Notes under the pieces: model-generated | Seen by the model: the letters and a program-made list of their open reading frames with translations, nothing else | Databases searched by the model: none | What the model was told of the DNA's origin: nothing | From: VRUE01 sp963702035 | GTDB taxonomy: Bacteria; Actinomycetota; Thermoleophilia; Solirubrobacterales; 70-9 | DNA: 64,000 nucleotides | Direction: 5' to 3' | NCBI GenBank assembly: GCA_963702035.1 | Contig: OY969700.1 | Location: 2,108,001-2,172,000, forward strand | Shown here: piece by piece, positions 24,365-33,026 of the stretch | Layout of the letters: the number at the start of each line of letters is the position of its first letter | How positions within the stretch are numbered: position 1 is the first letter of the stretch | Made by a program: the position numbers and the translations under genes

Positions 24365-24926
24365 TTGAACGCGAAACGGAAAGCGATGACGCTGGCCCTG
24401 CTGGCCACCGGCGCACTGATTGCCCTCGGTGCACCCAGCGCCTCGGGCCAGGCCGTCCCCTGGGGCTACAACTGCATCCCCGCCTCGACCGGGGTGGCGA
24501 GGACCAGCGCCACCTGTGGCGCGACCCTCGTTCGACGGCCAGGCGGTGCCGCCGCCAAACGCGCCGCCACGGGTGAAGGCGGCGATCGCCGCCGCCAACC
24601 AGATCGCCGGCAGGCCCTATGTATGGGGCGGCGGCCATCTGAGCTGGACGAGCCGTGGCTATGACTGCTCGGGCGCCGTCGGCTTCTCCCTGCACGGAGG
24701 CGGGCTGCTCGAAACGACGATGGTCTCGGGACAGCTGGCCTACTGGGGGCTCGGCGGAACCGGCCGCTGGATCACCGTCTACGCCAACGCCGAGCACGTC
24801 TACATGATCATCGCCGGGCTGCGCTTCGATACCCGCGACGACCTGCCTGGCGTCAGCGGCCCGCGCTGGCACCCCGAAAGGGTCGAACCGCGCGGCTTCG
24901 CGGTGCGCCATCCGACCGGGCTCTGA
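24365..24926 (+). pseudogene. Secreted NlpC/P60-like protein, split by a one-base frameshift
   Basis: Frame 1 from the TTG at 24365 (or ATG 24386) encodes a signal peptide (KRKAMTLALLATGALIALG...ASG) and GYNCIPASTGVARTSATCGA. The downstream domain is in the next frame: PPRVKAAIAAANQIAGRPYV, WGGGHLSWTSRGYDCSGAVG (Cys nucleophile in YDCSGAV), AEHVYMIIAGLRFDT (His), GPRWHPE. Removing the G at 24530 joins them as ATLFDGQAV. The paralogue at 25479-26273 has the same domain uninterrupted. Real lesion or sequencing error cannot be told apart. Confidence 0.75.
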
Positions 24927-24938
24927 GCCGGACTCTCC

Positions 24939-25385
24939 TCAGCCGGCCGAGAGCTGCTTGGCGAGGCGCCGCAGCGATTTGGCGTTGACGCGGCGTATGA
25001 AAGCGCGGGTCATCGGCGGGATCAGGCGTTCTGCCCGTGCCGTCTTGAGCCACTCCAGCTCGAAGGAGACCTTCGTCCTGCCGTCGGGCAGCTCCTCGAG
25101 CCGGTAGGTGCCGCGAGTGTGGCGCTTGCCGCCGTTGCCGATCCCCTCCTCGACGATCCTGACCGGCGGCTCGGCCTCGACGACCTCGAAATCGGTCCAG
25201 TCCTGGGAGCCGACCGTGTTCGCCTTGGCCTCCGCTTTGGCGCCGACGCCGCGCGCCGGCCCGGAGAACTTCCACTTGATCAGCAAATGATCGGTGAAGC
25301 TCTCGTGGTTCGCCAGCACGTCGAGGAAGTCATAGACCTCCGCAACGGGCCTGGCCACGACGGTGGAAACGGTCACCGGCTTCAT
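24939..25385 (-). CDS. SRPBCC (START-like) family protein
   Basis: 148 residues. It starts VTVSTVVARPVAEVYDFLDV, the usual first strand and helix of polyketide-cyclase/START-like folds, followed by alternating beta strands (FEVVEAEPPVRIVEEGIGN, GTYRLEELPDGRTKVSFELE) and a long C-terminal helix. These domains bind hydrophobic ligands; the ligand here is unknown. It is convergent with the frameshifted NlpC-like gene and divergent from its intact paralogue. Confidence 0.75.
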   Translation of the reverse strand: MKPVTVSTVVARPVAEVYDFLDVLANHESFTDHLLIKWKFSGPARGVGAKAEAKANTVGSQDWTDFEVVEAEPPVRIVEEGIGNGGKRHTRGTYRLEELPDGRTKVSFELEWLKTARAERLIPPMTRAFIRRVNAKSLRRLAKQLSAG

Positions 25386-25478
25386 ATCTCGATCCTATTT
25401 GGGCACCGGCGAACTCGGCGGCCCGCCTTTCCCAGACACTGATAATCGCCGATCCCCTCGTCGCCTACCCTTCTGCCC

Positions 25479-26273
25479 ATGGGCGATCGCTGGGCAAAGC
25501 TAACCCTCGCGGTAGGGGTCGCGGCCACGGCTACGGGGCTGGCGATATCCGGTTGTGGAGGGACCGAGCCTTCGGCGCCGCTCGCCCAGGTTCACTCCTC
25601 GCGCCACAACCGGATCGCCGAAGAGCAGCCACCGCGCCCGCAACCCCCCTATGACGTGCTGCCGAAGAACCCGTCCGAGGCGAAGCCGGCGGCGCCGACT
25701 CAAAAACCGGCGCCCGAGCCCGAACCGGCTCCGAAGCACCTCGACCCCTCGGAAATGCCGGCCGCCTCCGCCGGGACGAACGGCTCCTATGTCCCCCCGC
25801 CCGAATCTGAGCGGGAAAAGATCACCCCCCGCACGATGGCGAAGCTGGAGGACCGGGCGGCCTCCGGTAGCGCGGTCCTGCTCAGCGGGGTCGCTCTCGC
25901 CCCACCGAGCGCGCCGCAAGCGATCAAGGCGGCGATCAGCGCCGCCAACATGATCATCGGCCGCCCATATATATGGGGCGGCGGTCACGCCTCGTGGTAC
26001 TCGCGCGGGTACGACTGCTCCGGAGCGGTCAGCTACGCGCTCGCCGGCGGCGGCTTCCTCTCGACCCCGCTCACCTCGAGCCAGCTCGAGTCATGGGGCG
26101 CGCCGGGACCGGGACGCTGGCTGACGGTCTACGCCAACGCCGGGCATGCCTACGCGGTGATCGCGGGCCTGCGCTGGGACACGGTCGGCGACGCGAGGGG
26201 GACCGGGCCGCGCTGGCATCCCGCGTTGCCCTACCCACAAGGCTTCGTCGCCCGCCATCCGCCCGGTTTCTGA
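25479..26273 (+). CDS. NlpC/P60-like lipoprotein hydrolase
   Basis: 264 residues. A lipoprotein signal (LTLAVGVAATATGLAISGC) puts a lipidated Cys at about residue 26. A Pro/Glu-rich linker (residues about 40-120) spans the wall. The C-terminal domain IKAAISAANMIIGRPYIWGG, SRGYDCSGAVSYAL, AGHAYAVIAGLRWDT and GPRWHPA has the Cys and His expected for an NlpC/P60 peptidase-like fold. It is 1.1 kb from a frameshifted paralogue, so the two arose by local duplication. Probably a cell-wall hydrolase or binder. Confidence 0.75.
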   Translation: MGDRWAKLTLAVGVAATATGLAISGCGGTEPSAPLAQVHSSRHNRIAEEQPPRPQPPYDVLPKNPSEAKPAAPTQKPAPEPEPAPKHLDPSEMPAASAGTNGSYVPPPESEREKITPRTMAKLEDRAASGSAVLLSGVALAPPSAPQAIKAAISAANMIIGRPYIWGGGHASWYSRGYDCSGAVSYALAGGGFLSTPLTSSQLESWGAPGPGRWLTVYANAGHAYAVIAGLRWDTVGDARGTGPRWHPALPYPQGFVARHPPGF

Positions 26274-26285
26274 CGCGTGCGTCGG

Positions 26286-26459
26286 TCACCCGGCTGAGCG
26301 GCCGCGCAGGGATGCCGAGCGCGAGCCGAAGCGGCCGGCCAGCTCGGGATCGCGGCCGGCGTGGGCGATGAACTCCATGTGCAGGACGAAGGACTCGCGG
26401 TCCCGGACGAAGCGCTCCATCCACTGGTCGGCCAGCGCCCGGGCGCGTGCCTGGTACTA
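26286..26459 (-). pseudogene. TetR-family regulator fragment
   Basis: Minus-strand codons from 26459 read a helical stretch, ALADQWMERFVRDRESFVLH, then MEFIAHAGRDPELAGRFGSR, to a TGA at 26288-26286. This matches the middle of the TetR ligand-binding domain. The HTH, start codon and normal C-terminus are missing. It lies in the gap before pdxH and is transcriptionally opposed to it. Confidence 0.55.
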
Positions 26460-26497
26460 ATCCCAATGATGAGAGCGACGGTACGAGGCGAGGCCGA

Positions 26498-27073
26498 GTG
26501 AGCGACCCGATGCGGATCGTGGAGCGCTGGCTCGCCGATGCTGCCGAGGCCGACGCTGCCGCCCCGGCCGCGATGACCCTCGCGACCGTGGGCGAGGACG
26601 GCCGGCCCTCGGCGCGCTTGGTCTCGCTCAAGCGCCTGGAGCCCGATGGCCTGGTCTTCACCACGGCGCTGTGGACCCGCAAGGCAGCCGAGCTGTGCGC
26701 CAATCCGCGGACGGCGCTCGTCTTCCACTGGCCGGCGCTCGGCCGCCAGGCGCGGATCGAGGGCCGGGCGGCGGTCGCCGAGCGCGAGCTGGCCGAGGAG
26801 CTCTTCGCCGAGCGGCCGAGGAGCCACCAGCTGCAGGCGCTCGTCTCGCGCCAGGGCGAGGCGATCGAGGATCTCGGTGCGCTGCGTGCGCGGCTCGACG
26901 AGCTGAAGGCAGAAACAGACGGTCAGGCGATCCCCTGCCCCACCGACTGGGGCGCGATCCGCGTCAGGCCCGACGTCGTCGAGCTCTGGACCGAGGGAGA
27001 AGACAGGCTCCACGAGCGCCGCCTCTTCGAGCGCCACGGCGACCGCTGGACCGAGAGGCTGCTCTCGCCTTGA
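26498..27073 (+). CDS. pdxH: Pyridoxamine 5'-phosphate oxidase family protein
   Basis: 191 residues from a GTG at 26498. The sequence follows PNPOx: AMTLATVGEDGRPSARLVSL (FMN-binding), FTTALWTRKAAELCANPRTA, HWPALGRQARIEG, SHQLQALVSRQGEAI, and PTDWGAIRVRPDVVELW with RLHERRLFER at the C-terminus (R-x-H substrate motif). It makes pyridoxal phosphate from PNP/PMP with FMN and O2. Some usual residues differ (WGGYR is WGAIR; FW is LW), so F420- or other flavin-using relatives are a minor alternative. Confidence 0.8.
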   Translation: MSDPMRIVERWLADAAEADAAAPAAMTLATVGEDGRPSARLVSLKRLEPDGLVFTTALWTRKAAELCANPRTALVFHWPALGRQARIEGRAAVAERELAEELFAERPRSHQLQALVSRQGEAIEDLGALRARLDELKAETDGQAIPCPTDWGAIRVRPDVVELWTEGEDRLHERRLFERHGDRWTERLLSP

Positions 27074-27193
27074 CCACATGTTGCTCAGACGGGCGCCAAT
27101 AAGCCGCGACCAATCCACCGAGGATTGAGATCGTCAGCCGCCGACGTTCTCATTCTCGCTTTAAGTACTGACATAGGATGAGCGTCGGCGCCG

Positions 27194-28060
27194 ATGCACC
27201 CGATCTCCTACTTCCAGGCACTCGTGTTGGGGCTGCTCCAGGGCATCGCCGAGCCCTTCCCGATCTCAAGCCTCGGCCACGGCGTGATCGCGCCCAGCAT
27301 CTTCGGCTGGAACATCCACCAGAACGACGACTTCTTCCTCGCATTCCTCGTCGCCACGCACTGCGCCACGGCGATCGTCCTCTTCTTCCTCTTCCTCGAG
27401 GACTGGAAGCGGATCTTCCGCGGGCTCGGCCGCTCGCTGCGCGCCCGCCAGATCGAGGCCGGGGACGCCGACGCGCGGCTCGGCTGGCTGCTCGTCGCCG
27501 GGACGGTCCCCGCCGGGATCGTCGGCCTGGTCCTCGAGCACCCGCTGCGCACCCTCTTCGCCTCCGCCTCCACCGCGGCGGCCTTCCTGATCCTCAACGG
27601 CGTCCTGCTGCTCGTCTTCGAGCGCTTCCGCCGCCGCCCGCCCCAGCCCGGCGACTACAAGGGCGACTCCGACAGCCGCATCGCCAAGCTGACCTGGAAA
27701 GAGGCGTTCGGGATCGGCACCGCGCAGGCGGCGGCGCTGATCCCCGGCATCTCACGCTCGGGGATAACGATGGGCGGCGGCCTGCTCTTCGGCCTCTCCA
27801 ACGAGGACGCCGCCCGTTACGCCTTCCTGCTCGCCACGCCGATCATCGGCGCGGCCGGCGTGCTCAAGCTCCCCGAACTGATGGGGCACGCGGGCGACGG
27901 AGTGCGCGGCCCGGCCCTGGTCGGCGCCCTGGCGGCGGCGCTGACCACCTACCTCGCGGTCAAGTTCCTGCTGCGCTTCTTCGAGACAAACCGCCTGACG
28001 CCGTTCGGCATCTACTGCATCGCCGCCGGCCTGATCTACTCGCTGATCCTCGCCGTCTGA
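27194..28060 (+). CDS. uppP: Undecaprenyl-diphosphatase (UppP/BacA)
   Basis: 288 residues with about eight transmembrane helices. The two conserved membrane motifs are recognisable but the first is divergent: GLLQGIAEPFPISSLGHG (usual GxTEFLPISSSGH) and AALIPGISRSGITMGGG (usual PGxSRSGxT). It removes a phosphate from undecaprenyl diphosphate to recycle the carrier lipid for peptidoglycan and other wall polymers. It begins 120 bp after pdxH and has no close partner. Confidence 0.88.
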   Translation: MHPISYFQALVLGLLQGIAEPFPISSLGHGVIAPSIFGWNIHQNDDFFLAFLVATHCATAIVLFFLFLEDWKRIFRGLGRSLRARQIEAGDADARLGWLLVAGTVPAGIVGLVLEHPLRTLFASASTAAAFLILNGVLLLVFERFRRRPPQPGDYKGDSDSRIAKLTWKEAFGIGTAQAAALIPGISRSGITMGGGLLFGLSNEDAARYAFLLATPIIGAAGVLKLPELMGHAGDGVRGPALVGALAAALTTYLAVKFLLRFFETNRLTPFGIYCIAAGLIYSLILAV

Positions 28061-28165
28061 GCCGGAACCCCGCGCGCACGGAACTTGCGACAAACGTCCG
28101 TAACAGACGTGAAGGCTGCTGTAACCCGCGCTAGACTGGCCGCTCACCTTCGATCGGGGAGACAG

Positions 28166-29191
28166 ATGAGTCGATTCGCAAAGCTGCTGGGACCGGGCGC
28201 CGTCGCGCTCCTCGTCATCGGACTTATCGCCGCACCGCCCGCCTCGGCGGCGACCACGAGCAAGTCGAGCTGCAAGAGCGCGAGCAACATCGAGGCGATC
28301 ATCGACGACTCGGGCTCGATGGACATCACCGACCCGAACAAGCTCCGCGTGCAGGGGATGAGCCTGCTGATCGACGACCTCGCGCCCAGCACGCAGCTCG
28401 GCGCGGTCGAGTTCGGCTCGGGGATCGAAGCTCCCCCGATCATCTCGATTCCGGCCGCCAACACCGTCTTCCCGCCCGAGGCTGTCGGGGCCAACGCGAG
28501 CGCCATGCGCAGCGCTCTAGACGCCGCGATCAAAGCCGACAACGGCGCCACCGACTACAACGGCGCCTTCGCCAAGTCCGACGCCGACAACCCCGGCGCC
28601 GACGCGAGGGTCTTCCTCACCGACGGCGGCCACGACGTCGGCACCTACAACGAAGGGCACCTGACCCACAAGGTGCCGACCTACGTGATCGGCTTCGGCT
28701 CGGGGATCGCGCCCGGGGCGGACCAGGCGCGGCTGAAAAAAATCGCCAAAGACACCGGCGGCAAGTACTTCCCGGTGGCGGACACGAGCGGGCTGCAGGC
28801 GGCGATGAACAGCATCGGCGCGGCGCTCACCTGCCAGACCCCGCCGCGGCAGTTCACCGACCTGCTCAAACAGGGCCAGAGCAAGGTTCACAAGATCACC
28901 GTCGGCGCGGCGACCAAGACGCTCCAGATCACCCTGACCTGGGCGAGCCCGCTCGACAGATTCAAGCTCAACGGCCTGGCCCTGGTCGGCAAACACGGCC
29001 TGCTCGCGGTTGCTTCGCGCAAGCCGGGGAAACTGAAGGTGACGAAGACGGCGAGCTCGACCTTCGCCATCGTCAAAATCTCCGGCCTGCGCAAAGGGAC
29101 GCTGCGCTTCAAGGTCAAGGCCGCCAAGGTCGCCTCCGGCGCACCGAAAGCAACCCTGACCACCCAGGTAGGCCAGAGCACGCACAGGTAG
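28166..29191 (+). CDS. Secreted von Willebrand factor A domain protein
   Basis: 341 residues from the ATG at 28166 (GGGGA 9 bases upstream). A signal peptide (SRFAKLLGPGAVALLVIGLI, then PPASAA) precedes a VWA domain: IEAIIDDSGSMDIT has the D-x-S-x-S MIDAS motif, and ARVFLTDGGHDVG and VPTYVIGFGSG are the third strand and following loop. The C-terminal 120 residues form beta-rich repeats (KITVGAATKTLQITLTWASP). Likely a metal-dependent adhesion or binding protein at the surface. It stands alone. Confidence 0.78.
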   Translation: MSRFAKLLGPGAVALLVIGLIAAPPASAATTSKSSCKSASNIEAIIDDSGSMDITDPNKLRVQGMSLLIDDLAPSTQLGAVEFGSGIEAPPIISIPAANTVFPPEAVGANASAMRSALDAAIKADNGATDYNGAFAKSDADNPGADARVFLTDGGHDVGTYNEGHLTHKVPTYVIGFGSGIAPGADQARLKKIAKDTGGKYFPVADTSGLQAAMNSIGAALTCQTPPRQFTDLLKQGQSKVHKITVGAATKTLQITLTWASPLDRFKLNGLALVGKHGLLAVASRKPGKLKVTKTASSTFAIVKISGLRKGTLRFKVKAAKVASGAPKATLTTQVGQSTHR

Positions 29192-29318
29192 CTGCTACCG
29201 TCTATATGTCGGGTTTGGCCCACTGCCACCCGAGAGGTTCCGTTTCCTCCGTGCGCTGTCTTTGCGTTTAGGGGTCGCTGGATCTCCCCTATTCGCTCAA
29301 AAAGGAGCTCACAAAATC

Positions 29319-30530
29319 ATGTCGTTCGCCGATCTCGGCGTATCCAAGAACGTCGTGCGCGCGCTTTCGCAGCGCGGCATCGACCAACCCTTCCCCGTCC
29401 AGCAGATGGTCATCCGCGACGCGCTCGCCGGTCACGACCTGCTGGTCCAGTCCCCGACCGGGTCCGGCAAGACCCTCGCCTTCGGCGTGCCGCTGGTCGA
29501 CAGCGTCGAGCCCGGAGCGAAGCACCTCTCGGCGCTCGTCCTCGCCCCGACCCGCGAGCTGGCGAGCCAGATCGTCGATGAGCTCGCCTCGGTCGCCAAG
29601 GCACGCCAGCTTCGCATCGCCGCCGTCTACGGCGGCGTCGGCTTCGGCCCGCAGAGCGCCGCCGCGAAGCGCGCCGACATCGTCGTCGCCACGCCCGGCC
29701 GGCTCGAGGACCTGATCCAGCGCGGCACGCTCTCGCTGCGCCAGGTCCGTGTCCTCGTCCTCGACGAGGCCGACCGGATGCTCGACATGGGCTTCAAGCC
29801 CGCCGTCGACCGGATCGTCGCCCAAACCCCGAAGGAGCGCCAGACGCTCTTCTTCTCGGCGACGCTCGAGGGCGCAACCGGCAAGATCGCCGCCGCCTAC
29901 ACGCGCGACCCGCGCCGCCACACCAAGGCGGCCAGCAAGGCTGACAAGGCCGACATCGAGCATCGCTTCCTCGCCGTCGACTCCCAAAGCGCCAAGCTCG
30001 ACCGTCTGGTCGAGCACCTGCGCGGCGAGGAGGGCGGGCGCACGCTCGTCTTCGTCCGCACCAAGCGCGGCGCGGACCGCCTCGTCAAGCGCCTGCGCAA
30101 ACACCAGGTGGAGGCCGCCGCGATGCACGGCGACAAAAGCCAGGGCCAGCGCGAACGCGCCCTCGCCCGCTTCGAGCGGGGTGACGTCGACGCGCTGATC
30201 GCGACCGACGTCGCCGCGCGCGGGATCGACGTCAACGGGATCACACAGGTCGTCAACTTCGACGCCCCCGGCGACCGCGACTCCTACACGCACCGGGTCG
30301 GCCGTACCGGCCGCGCCGGCGCGCGCGGCACCGGGATCAGCTTCGTCCTCGCCGACCAGGCAAGCGAAGTGAGGCAGATGGCCGTCGCGCTCGGCCTCGT
30401 CCAGGAGTTCGACGAGGGACACGGACACGTCCCACGCCCCGCGTCGCAGCCGGGCCAGCGGCAAGGGCAGCGCCCTTCGGGTCGCCCGCGCCGCCGCCGC
30501 CGTCGCCCCAAGGCAAAGGCTGCCCGATGA
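29319..30530 (+). CDS. DEAD-box ATP-dependent RNA helicase (RhlE-like)
   Basis: 403 residues from the ATG at 29319, with AAAGGAG 12 bases upstream. All helicase motifs are present: Q motif (GIDQPFPVQ), I SPTGSGKT, Ia PTRELASQ, Ib TPGRLEDL, II LVLDEADRML, III FFSATL, IV TLVFVRTKRGADRL, V ATDVAARGIDV and VI HRVGRTGRAG. The C-terminal tail is Arg-rich (RRRRRRPKAKAAR). The upstream region 29192-29318 could be a leader of about 100 nt with a TATATG box near 29203, as for cold-regulated helicases; this is inference. Its stop overlaps the next gene. Confidence 0.9.
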   Translation: MSFADLGVSKNVVRALSQRGIDQPFPVQQMVIRDALAGHDLLVQSPTGSGKTLAFGVPLVDSVEPGAKHLSALVLAPTRELASQIVDELASVAKARQLRIAAVYGGVGFGPQSAAAKRADIVVATPGRLEDLIQRGTLSLRQVRVLVLDEADRMLDMGFKPAVDRIVAQTPKERQTLFFSATLEGATGKIAAAYTRDPRRHTKAASKADKADIEHRFLAVDSQSAKLDRLVEHLRGEEGGRTLVFVRTKRGADRLVKRLRKHQVEAAAMHGDKSQGQRERALARFERGDVDALIATDVAARGIDVNGITQVVNFDAPGDRDSYTHRVGRTGRAGARGTGISFVLADQASEVRQMAVALGLVQEFDEGHGHVPRPASQPGQRQGQRPSGRPRRRRRRPKAKAAR

Positions 30531-30871
30531 CCGCCGCCGCCCCCACCACCGCTGCCAAGTGGACCTGCGACCGCTGCGGCGTCTCGGTCAGCCAGCTCGA
30601 CGGCGCAGTGGTGCCACTGCCGGCAACCTGGACCACAGCCTCCGATGGCAACTTCTGCCTCACCTGCAGGCGGGAGCGGGCCGGGGAGGCGGCGCTCGAG
30701 GCGGCGCCGGCCGACTGCAACAACGACACGCGCGTCAAGGTGCGCCGGGCCGGCCTGCTCGAGTTCGAGGTGCGCCGCGCTCCCGATCGGGCCGACAACG
30801 CGATCGCCAAGGCCTGCCATACCTCAGCGTCCGCGGTCGCGCGGGCGCGCGACGTCGTCGGGCAGCGGTAG
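30527..30871 (+). CDS. Small zinc-ribbon protein with C-terminal HTH-like segment
   Basis: 114 residues; its ATG overlaps the helicase stop by 4 bp (ATGA). WTCDRCGVSVSQLDG and NFCLTCRRER give two CxxC pairs about 30 residues apart, a zinc ribbon. The C-terminal part (ADNAIAKACHTSASAVARAR) resembles a helix-turn-helix. Coupling to the helicase suggests an RNA-related partner. No named family recognised. Confidence 0.65.
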   Translation: MTAAAPTTAAKWTCDRCGVSVSQLDGAVVPLPATWTTASDGNFCLTCRRERAGEAALEAAPADCNNDTRVKVRRAGLLEFEVRRAPDRADNAIAKACHTSASAVARARDVVGQR

Positions 30872-30884
30872 GCCGGGGGACTCC

Positions 30885-31745
30885 GTGGAGGTCGGCATCG
30901 CACTTGCGCTCGTCGCGGCCCTGATGACGAACCTCGCCTCGCTGCTCAAGCACCGAGGGTGTCACCAAGCCACGCCGGTCCGCCTGCGGCAACCGCTGCA
31001 GAGCGTCCGCTCTCTGGCCGGCTCACGCTGGTTCGCGGCCGGCTGGGGCCTCGCCGCGATCGCCTGGTTGATCCACGTCGCGGCGCTCTCGATGGCGCCG
31101 ATCTCCCTCGTTCAGGCTGTGCTCGCCGGCGGCGCGGTGCTGCTGGCGGTGATGTCGCAGCGGCTCTTCGGCGATCCGGTCGAGCGGCGGCAATGGCTGG
31201 CCCTGATCCTCGGCGGCGGCGGCCTCGCCCTGCTCGCCGTCACCGTGCCGCAACTGCACGGCAGTCACTCTGAATTTTCGGTCGGGGCGATCCTTGGCTT
31301 CGAGGGTGGGCTGGCACTGCTCGCCAGCGGGCTGGCCCTCGGCCATCGCTCCCAACGTCTCGCCCAGCGTCACGGGGTGCTCCTGGCCGCCCTCGCCGGG
31401 ACGCTGATCGCCTTCGCCGGGATCGCGGTCAAGGGCCTGTTCGGCGTCGGTGGGGTCTCGATCGCCCTGATCGCACCCTGGGTCGCGCTGATCGTCGTCT
31501 GCGGGGTCCTGGCCCAGTACACGACGATCGCCGCCCTGCAGAGAGGCCAGGCGATCGAGGCGATCGGTTTGATCGGCCTGGTCGCAAACGCGAGTCAGAT
31601 CGCCGGCGGGGTGCTCGTCTTCGGCGATCCCCTCTCAGCCAACCCGCTCGGCATCGCCCTGCAGAGCGCCGCCTTCGCGATGGTCTGCGCCTCGGCTCTG
31701 CTGCTGCCTTCGCGCGCCGCGCGCCGCTTGGCACCGGCCGCCTGA
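30885..31745 (+). CDS. EamA/DMT-type membrane transporter
   Basis: 286 residues from the GTG at 30885 with GGGGGA upstream. About nine or ten helices: VGIALALVAALMTNLASLL, WGLAAIAWLIHVAALS, ISLVQAVLAGGAVLLAVMS, ALILGGGGLALLAVTV, and similar in the second half with AIEAIGLIGLVANASQIAG. The internal duplication is typical of the drug/metabolite transporter superfamily, and this subgroup resembles DMT proteins with unknown substrate. It follows the zinc-ribbon gene by 13 bp, so the three form an operon. Confidence 0.75.
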   Translation: MEVGIALALVAALMTNLASLLKHRGCHQATPVRLRQPLQSVRSLAGSRWFAAGWGLAAIAWLIHVAALSMAPISLVQAVLAGGAVLLAVMSQRLFGDPVERRQWLALILGGGGLALLAVTVPQLHGSHSEFSVGAILGFEGGLALLASGLALGHRSQRLAQRHGVLLAALAGTLIAFAGIAVKGLFGVGGVSIALIAPWVALIVVCGVLAQYTTIAALQRGQAIEAIGLIGLVANASQIAGGVLVFGDPLSANPLGIALQSAAFAMVCASALLLPSRAARRLAPAA

Positions 31746-31822
31746 ACCTGGCCCGACCCACCTCCGTACTCCGGGCAACCTCGCGGCACATCGCCGCGCC
31801 CGCGAACTCAGGAGGCAGTCCC

Positions 31823-32374
31823 GTGACCAGAACTCTTCCAGCCATCGCCGTCCTCGCGATCGGTGCACTGTTCGTCGTAACTGGCTGCGGTGGCGGCTCC
31901 AGTTCCAGCTCGGGCGAAGGCGGCGCCTACGGATCGGGCGGCGGCGAAACCGGCACGACGAAGAACGCCAACAGCGAAACGGGCGGCGGAGTCTCCGCCT
32001 CGGGTGGCGCCGGCGTCGTCGCGGTGGCGAAGAGCCCCGAACTCGGCATGGCGATCCTCGTCGACTCCAAGGGCTTCACCCTCTACGACTTCCACAAGGA
32101 CAAGGGCACCCAGTCGGCCTGTTACGGAGCCTGCGCCGGCGTCTGGCCGCCGCTGACGACGAGCGGCAAGCCGCGGGCGACGAGCGGCGCCGAAGCGTCG
32201 AAGCTCGGCACGACCAAACGCAGCGACGGCACCCTGCAGGTGACCTACGCCGGCCACCCGCTCTACACCTACGTCGCCGACACCAAGCCGGGCGAAGCGA
32301 AGGGCAACGACTTCAGCTCCTACGGCGGCCAGTGGTACGCGCTGATGCCAAGCGGCGAGGAGGCCGGGGGCTAG
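31823..32374 (+). CDS. Secreted lipoprotein with Yx(F/W/Y)xxD repeats (COG4315-like)
   Basis: 183 residues. Signal peptide with lipobox (AVLAIGALFVVTGCGG). A Ser/Gly-rich linker (residues about 22-65) is followed by two copies of the repeat that defines this family: LYDFHKDKGTQSACYGACAG with the W-P-P motif, and LYTYVADTKPGEAKGND. Four-Cys-poor members bind to the outer face of the membrane or wall; function unknown. RBS AGGAGG lies at 31810-31815. Confidence 0.75.
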   Translation: MTRTLPAIAVLAIGALFVVTGCGGGSSSSSGEGGAYGSGGGETGTTKNANSETGGGVSASGGAGVVAVAKSPELGMAILVDSKGFTLYDFHKDKGTQSACYGACAGVWPPLTTSGKPRATSGAEASKLGTTKRSDGTLQVTYAGHPLYTYVADTKPGEAKGNDFSSYGGQWYALMPSGEEAGG

Positions 32375-32382
32375 GACGGTTT

Positions 32383-32649
32383 CTAAGCCGACGGCGTGGC
32401 GTGGCGCTGGGCGTGCTCGTACAGGGTCTCCGGAGCGATGTCGGCCTGATTGGGCCAGACGATCGTGCCGGCCTCAGGGTCGGCACGAAGCCGCCGGAAG
32501 TAGTCGGGGTCCGCAAGGGGCTTGAAAACACCACCGTAGTCACAGAGGTAGGAGAGATCGACATCGGCGGTCAGATCGTCCGCAAAGCGCACGTGAACCG
32601 TGTAGTCGCCCAGCGGCGTAGCGTCGACCAGTAGTGGAGTGCTTCGCAT
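32383..32649 (-). CDS. DUF2442 protein, probable antitoxin-like partner
   Basis: 88 residues. The chain YTVHVRFADDLTADVDLSYL, FKPLADPDYFRRLRADPEAG and TIVWPNQADIAPETLYE is the DUF2442 pattern (W-P-N-x-x-D-x-x-P-x-x-L-Y). In many genomes DUF2442 follows DUF4160, as here (upstream gene ends 18 bp away), and the pair is often predicted as a toxin-antitoxin unit, with no experimental proof known to me. Confidence 0.78.
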   Translation of the reverse strand: MRSTPLLVDATPLGDYTVHVRFADDLTADVDLSYLCDYGGVFKPLADPDYFRRLRADPEAGTIVWPNQADIAPETLYEHAQRHATPSA

Positions 32650-32667
32650 GGTCTGATGGTAGACCGT

Positions 32668-32937
32668 TCATGGCAGCGGATCGATCTGTACAAGCGGCTG
32701 TCGATTGCGCGCTCGCCCCCAGTTTGCCCGCAGCTCGGCTTGATGCACACGCGCCCAGTCGGTTACCAGCCGCGCGGCACGTGGCGGAAGCTTTCCGGCG
32801 ATCACGACGAGAAGGGCAATATCGATTGAGGCCTCAGCCTCTCCATACCGGGCATCGAAATGCGGCCGGCCACGATGTTGGATCTCGTCGTAATACATCC
32901 AGATCGTGATCCCATAGAAGCTGCTGATCCGCGGCAT
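32668..32937 (-). CDS. DUF4160 protein, probable toxin-like partner
   Basis: 89 residues from the ATG at 32937. MPRISSFYGITIWMYYDE, then HRGRPHFDARYGEAEASIDI and a C-terminal WARVHQAELRANW match DUF4160. It precedes the DUF2442 gene on the same strand, the usual pair order. The stretch 32938-33026 upstream is A/T-rich and has the weak inverted repeat CTTGT-N6-ACAAG but no clear promoter. Confidence 0.75.
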   Translation of the reverse strand: MPRISSFYGITIWMYYDEIQHRGRPHFDARYGEAEASIDIALLVVIAGKLPPRAARLVTDWARVHQAELRANWGRARNRQPLVQIDPLP

Positions 32938-33026
32938 GGATAGAGCGTCTCCAGAGACTTGTAACGACACAAGACGCAGGGGCGCCGTAACTGAATTTTC
33001 TGTGTAACGAAACAGTCAAATTGCGC

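Noticed and set aside
22736..24598. A 620-codon minus-strand frame opposite the thioredoxin-reductase-like gene
   Set aside because: Antisense shadow without any domain.
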